DNA of 64,000 bases from Casuarius casuarius. Lineage: Eukaryota; Chordata; Aves; Casuariiformes; Casuariidae. Location of the stretch: NCBI GenBank assembly GCA_003342895.1, contig PTFA01000406.1, positions 62,001 to 126,000 of the forward strand, in the 5' to 3' direction. The notes beneath the pieces were generated by a model. That model had not been told where the DNA came from. It saw nothing but the letters and a program-made list of their open reading frames with translations, and did no database searches. Made by a program: the position numbers and the translations under genes. Numbering within the stretch: position 1 is the stretch's first letter; each line of letters opens with the position of its first letter. Below, piece after piece: positions 58,170-64,000 of the stretch.

Positions 58170-61100
58170 CTGCAAGTCAGGAAAAAAACTAGTGTTAAAG
58201 AAATGAATTAAAACACTCTAGGAATGACTTACACAAGTAATTACCAAGGGAAAATATAATGTGCATTTCAGTGGTTTGATTTAAAATATTTACTGGGAAA
58301 TAGGTGTGCCAGGAGACAGGAGGAAGAGAAGAAAGGTTATAAAAATGAAGAAAGGAAAAATGTTCAGGTAAGGAGGACAAAAAGAAGAAGAATGCACAAG
58401 TGCAAATGGGAGAGAATATGGTGAGACTGAGGGGAGAGATGAAGCAGGCAGTAAGATTCTGAAAGATAGGCCCAGGATCCTACCCATTCTAGTAAACTTT
58501 CAGAACCCTATCCCATCTGTTTTTTAAAACAACATGTTATAATAAATAAGAAGAAAATTTAATGTCTGACATGATACCATATTTTCCAATGTTCTCTGGG
58601 CAATGAAATAAAGTTTACGAAGTGAGGTCATAGCAGCTGCTGTTTCTAGGCATCAGCTAAATAACCCCAGTCACAACTGTGCATAAAGATAATGCATAAT
58701 TATATTTGCTATGTGCTCCTGTGAGTGATATCTTTATTGTGACTGAACAGGAGGTAGAAAAAGAAAAGATCCCTCCCTGACCTTCAAAAGGCAGGAAACT
58801 TGTCAGTTTCAGTCTTCTAGGCGTCCACAAAAGTGGAAATTAAAGAAGGCTACTTCACTTATCTGGAAGTCTGAACCCAGTGGACTTTCCATTGCTGACT
58901 TGAATCTCTCTCTGGGAGACTGAACCTTCTATCTGGCAAATGTATTACGTTGTGGTCTAAATGACATTTAAAGGCAGAAAAATTAAAGTTGAAGGGATTG
59001 AACATGGGATTGTCTAGACCTTGATGCTGTCTTTTTAATCATTGCATAAGTTCTAGGAATATTGCAGCCAAACCCTTTTTTTCTGTGTTTTGTCTTTCAT
59101 ATCCCAGATGAACTGGTAACTTTCACTAAAGAGAAGAGTGGGAATGCATAAACTTAATACTAACTCATGTAGATTATTCTGAAACACTAAGAGTAATATG
59201 AAAATTTATGAGAAATATTCAGAACCAAGACAATAATTTCTTAGTAATTCCAGAGGCAATAGGTCTTCTCCCTGAACAGCTTGGATGCAGTACTGAAAAT
59301 AGTATTCAGCATAAAACTAGGTATTATTCTGATCTCCAAAGAGTATATTAAGGAGCCAGTGTTAGATATGGTAGTAGAAGTCTGGACACTACCTGCACAT
59401 GGTGAAACTGTGGAGCTCCTTGTCGCAAAGTGCTATGGATACTAAAACTTTACATGGAAATATTAGATACATTTGGGCTGTAGAAAAATGTTGAGGATCA
59501 CTAAATACTCAAAAATGGTCTCTGGCAAATAGTCAGAACCTGGGAACTATCGGTTTATACTTAATCTGTGGTCAAATCTGTGTTCAAATCTGAGACATCC
59601 CCTTCTGGCCTGAAGCAAGATAACCGTCTTTACATTACGAGTAATTTGCGAGGATCAGTGGGAAAGGCCTTGAGAGCCCTCTTTGTAATATTTGAGCATT
59701 TACAAACACTGATGGTTCCAGTGCTGCAAAGCATTTTTGTCCAAATGTGGCATGTGCTTCTTTGTGAAGCTGTCTCAATAGACAGGCACATCTTACCAAA
59801 TCTGTAGCTGAAAAAGCATATTTCTCCTTAGAAGTTTTGTGACTAGCTTGGAAAAATCATGCAGTGCATGGAAGATGTACGATCTAGCTGAGAAGGAAAC
59901 ATTCCTACTCTTGTTTTTTTTCATAGACACTAAAAAAACTTTTGAGCAGGCAGGTTGCACTATAAACAACAGAGTAAAAGAGATATGGCACAGAAAGCTG
60001 TTTTGATTTAGGAGGGAGAATGTGACCTAAAAATGATCTTGCTATACTTACATTTATCTTTCTTGTGTACAGCTGAGAAAGGCAAGGGTTGAAGGAATCC
60101 TCAGGTATGAATTTTGTGAGGATGAAAACATTAATACATGTACTAGTGCTCATATCGCTGGACTCAAGCAGCATGGTTGTAATTTGGCTTTAAGCATTAG
60201 CAAACATAAAGAAGGATGCAACGCGCCATCTAAATCAGCCTGCAAGGGCAGAGTGATACTGACATTACTGCACTCTGCATGGACATGTCTAGGCAAGGGA
60301 TTAGGATTTGTGCTGCAGGACAGATGAAGAACTGCTGCTACTTACCAAGCTGCACCCAGACTAAAGCAACCATGATAAAATCAACTACTTCCTGACAACA
60401 CCCAGGACTCTTCACCTCCATTAGGCAAACACTGCCCTAAAAGGAATATAAATCAGGCACTACTACTCACAAGACTTTCATGAACTTTTTCCTACAAGTA
60501 TATCTTCTGTGTCACAGCTCTGAAATCACTTTCTAACCTGTTTCAATGATCACAGTTATAGGTGCAATTCCAGAATGAAGAGACTGTATCAGTTGCTTGA
60601 TTAGTTAATAAAGTTACTATTTTTCTCAGGAGTCCTATAGATTTGAAAGCGGTGCAGCTACATACTGCAGAGAATTGCTGAAATGCCTGAACTGAGCAGA
60701 GAAAAGCTGAGATGTTGCAATGGGTGGATGTGTTGTCTCTGACAGCATGCTCTGACAGTACGCTCCTTTACTACAGGCATGTGAGAACAACTCAGTTGAG
60801 AAAATCACCCCAAATCTCTTTTTGCTCTCAACTATTGAGCAGTCGTAAGCGGTACGTTTTTAAAAGTCTCTAGTTTCTCCTCTTGCTTTTAAAACTGACC
60901 TATTAAAAGAAAGGAGAAAAAAGCTGTAGGGAAACTGCCCTTTCCCTTGCACTTGCCTGCACACTAGATCTCTCAAAGAGAATGCAAAGCTGTGCTTGGA
61001 AGCACGAGCGTCGTCTCTAGTACCCCACTCCTTCTTAGCTCTGAGCTTTCGCATGGCTGCTGGAGCAGGTGCCTGTGAGGCAGGAGCCAAAAAAGCCATA

Positions 61101-63456
61101 ACGCTGTGATCTGTGCTTGTGGGGTGTGCAGCAGGAAGACCAGGCAGCTTTGCCAGTAGGGCCATTACCCTGATGGAGGAAATGAGTGTGCTTCAGATGC
61201 TTGCACTGTCTGTACCAGCTGGTGACAGCAAGGATGTGCAGCTAAAAGTGCAACCTGTATTTTTGCAGCTGAGTAGCTACAAAGGCACTTTCCCTGGCAC
61301 TGTAGGTGTTCCTCTACTCATGCTCCATAAGTTCTCTAAAGCCTAACACGGCCATTATGATAGTCGTGCTTTTATTCATGTCAGTGATTCAGAAGGTTTA
61401 TCAGGCAATAATAATGAATTACATGAATCTTGTTTGGCTGCTTTCATTTTAGGGTGCCATACAAACTTGCAAAGACTGAGACTTGCATTATTTAGTTATC
61501 TGTGCTAATTGTCTAATCTGCTTTTTACAAAGGCAAATTTATGCATGATTGTAAAATGTTTGCTGCAGGTTGCAGAAAAACTTGGTAGTGCAATGAAGAA
61601 AAGATTCCAGTTGCCATGTACCATAGTCTTCCTGTTCTCATGCAACTAATAAATAAAGGCCCCTGAATAACTACATTTACTATCACTTAGGGCCTGGATG
61701 GATTCTGTAGGAGCCAGGAATACTCAGCACTTTGCAGAAGCAGGTTCCAAAGAAGAGGGGAAAAAAAGTAAGTATTAAGTTTTGTCATGTTCACATGAAG
61801 AACCATGACTTGCTAGTGGGTTTTTGGTTTTGTTTCCCAGTAAAGTATGGTTTTGCAACTTGGATTTGAAAGAAAAAGAAAAATAACTGCTTGCTGATAT
61901 ACACAAAGGCAAAACTACTACAACCTAATAGCTGATACTGGGACACAACTACCACCAAAACTACCTTCCAGTAGAAACTATTCAGGAAAATGGAGTACTT
62001 AAAACTAAATACGAAGTAGGTCTTTAATAAGATGACAACAGATTGACTAAAATATTTTTTAGTTGTTAGATTACAAGAAATAGGGAAAGAAACAAGGAAA
62101 TAAATGGTAATGTATGCTAAAACTTCCTTCATACATGTGGCTTTGCTCACAGCCAGGAATCAGGTACTTACTGTGTTTGTCAGACTCAGATACTTTCTGG
62201 TCTTCATATAATAACCAATACTGCTGAGGCTCACATGCCTCCCCAACTTCAAATACAACATAGCCAGGCTAGTTTTTTTGCTCTTCAGGCACAAATTCAA
62301 AACCTCTTAACAAAATTTTCCTTTCTAATTCATTAACATAATTTCAGTAACAGACAGCCTAAATGACCAGGGTCTATAAAACAACTTACTGAGATATCAG
62401 GATGGAAGATAGTGGCTGAATGCTCTGAGCAGTCTGTTTGAAATAACAAAAATGAAGTATAGCATAAAGAAATTACCTTAGTCAGATAACCCAGGTTTGC
62501 ATGGGGTATGAAGCTCTTCCTTTACCTCCCTGTTGTACATAAGTTCTTGAGTTGTGCTGCAGACCACCAGGTCGTCTTACTCATTTTTCATTGTAGGCAT
62601 AGCTGAGGAAATCGATGTCTCACTCAGGGTATGCAAGCTGTTGGATTTTATAAGAAAGAAAATTCCTCCCTCCCCCTCCCCAAAAGTCATTTGGCTCCAC
62701 CTACACTCAGAAAAACTAAGTTCTATACTGAGTAGAAACTGGAGAAAGCAAAATCAGGGATGGGTGGAGGGAAGGAGAGGAAGAAGGCAGATTTACTAAT
62801 ACATATGCGTTGACTGGTACTAGACTTGGACTGCTAACCATGGTTTTTATTCAGTTCAAGTGTTGGGCCGACTGGAAAGTTCAGATGTGTCAGCAGATCT
62901 GAACCTCCCTGGTATTTTTGGGCAGTTGCTGCTGATGTTTGTTCACATATGGAATTTATTTGTGCCTTCTTTCTGCTGGCCTGATGTTGACTGCAGAGGA
63001 GCATCACAGAGCCCTCAGCAGCTACAGAAATGACAGAAAGCTTGTTTATGCTCACTAGATCCTAAGGCTGCAACACATATGGCTACAACCTTTCACTATA
63101 TTACAGCAGTCCCTTGGTTGTGTGTTTTATTTTTTTCAGGGCCTCCAATTCTTTATGTGCTTATATGCTCTGCTGGATCTTGCCATGCCTTCACTGCCAG
63201 CTTATGGTAACTGATTCTGTGTTTCCTAAGAATTTGTCTTGCACTAACCATGTGGTGGCTATAGACTGTTATTGTAATAGTTTTGTGTGGGGTTTTGTTG
63301 CAGTAGCTTCTTGTTATTTGTACTTTTCTTTTTTTTTACATGCTGGTGTGCTTATCTTATGAACTGATCAGTAATCTGCATGGTTTGGATGCGCTAATGG
63401 GGAGCATGACTGCACTGGTAGGTCTACTGATTCACATAACTAAGAAATGGATGAAG

Positions 63457-63487
<31 letters not shown>

Positions 63488-64000
63488 CATCCTCTGATGT
63501 AGGGGAAAGGGTGGCACCACAGCTTTAGGACTATCTTTTGGGATGCTGAATAGGAAAAAAGAAACAGATGTAGCTTTTCTCTGAGGACTGATACAACTTA
63601 CGGACTGTCTGTGGACAGAATGAAAAGTACAGGATTGCTCATTTCTCACGAAATGAGATATGTGCTCTTAAGCATTCAGTAGGAGAAAGGGGAAAAGAAG
63701 GGGCTGCTGTAGCCATTCACCCAATACAAATCATATCAGTAGTTGTTCTGCTGAAGTTATGTTTAGCTTTTCAATGAAAAATGCATAAGCCTGAACAAGA
63801 GGCCCATACTGTAACACAAGATCTCATGCAAAGTATCTTCAGATACTATGTTACTGTCTATGCAGGAACATCAGTATGCACTATACTCTGCTTTTAGTCC
63901 TAAGAGATTAAATATACTTTAGAAAAGAATGATATTACCCAAAATTTGGTATATGGCATGTAAGGTGGTATACAGTTAAACAGGTATTTCAAAAATAGAA
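58170..64000. other. Upstream flank of SLC16 gene, no gene seen
   Basis: Should hold the SLC16 non-coding first exon and promoter, which I could not place. Short open frames on both strands look like chance. A (TTTTG)n repeat lies at 63458-63487. No tRNA, rRNA or recognised repeat family was supported. Confidence 0.45.
63458..63487. repeat. (TTTTG)n microsatellite
   Basis: About six TTTTG units in a row. A simple repeat. Confidence 0.95.

Noticed and set aside
1..64000. CRISPR arrays, operons, bacterial promoters or terminators
   Set aside because: The DNA is vertebrate with spliced genes; no regularly spaced repeats or prokaryotic signals were seen.

Overview
This is eukaryotic, AT-rich vertebrate DNA with GT-AG introns. 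Chicken-repeat-1 (CR1) LINE fragments dominate the recognisable repeats, a CR1 ending in an octamer microsatellite is present, and introns are short. Together these point to a bird. The gene pair BRD10-MLANA lies on human 9p24; the orthologous avian segment is normally on the Z chromosome, so Z linkage is an inference from synteny. One 75-base assembly gap (N run) is present.

Layout. From 1 to about 24.3 kb lies the 3' part of BRD10 (KIAA2026) on the plus strand: three short exons (4229-4318, 16945-17060, 19428-19615) and a very large terminal exon (20087-23721 coding), followed by a 3' UTR with an AATAAA at 24299. The bromodomain-coding 5' end is outside the window. BRD10 introns contain a CR1 fragment, a GC-rich degenerate tandem array and, at 12469-12601, a splice-flanked 133-base cassette built around a hairpin that would act as a frameshifting (poison) exon if included. 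From 24.6 to 30 kb there is no recognised gene, but there are several minus-strand open segments with splice-like edges, a MIR-like SINE and a plus-strand CR1 reverse transcriptase relic.

From about 40.9 down to 34.65 kb lies a complete MLANA (Melan-A/MART-1) gene on the minus strand: a non-coding exon and four coding exons, giving a 113-residue protein. It is convergent with BRD10. From 44 to 49.6 kb the DNA is a GC-rich patchwork of CR1 pieces. From about 58.2 down to 49.8 kb lies a complete minus-strand SLC16 monocarboxylate-transporter-family gene: four coding exons, phase-consistent, 458 residues, with both membrane-domain halves and the conserved Asp/Arg pair. Its 3' side runs into an old CR1. 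The last 6 kb (58.2-64 kb) shows no gene.

The three genes are not an operon or a pathway. BRD10 is a chromatin reader-type protein, MLANA a melanosome membrane protein, and the SLC16 protein a plasma-membrane solute carrier. The points most worth a second look are the hairpin cassette in BRD10, the unassigned SLC16 paralogue beside MLANA, the unidentified minus-strand segments between BRD10 and MLANA, and the GC-rich array near 18.1 kb.
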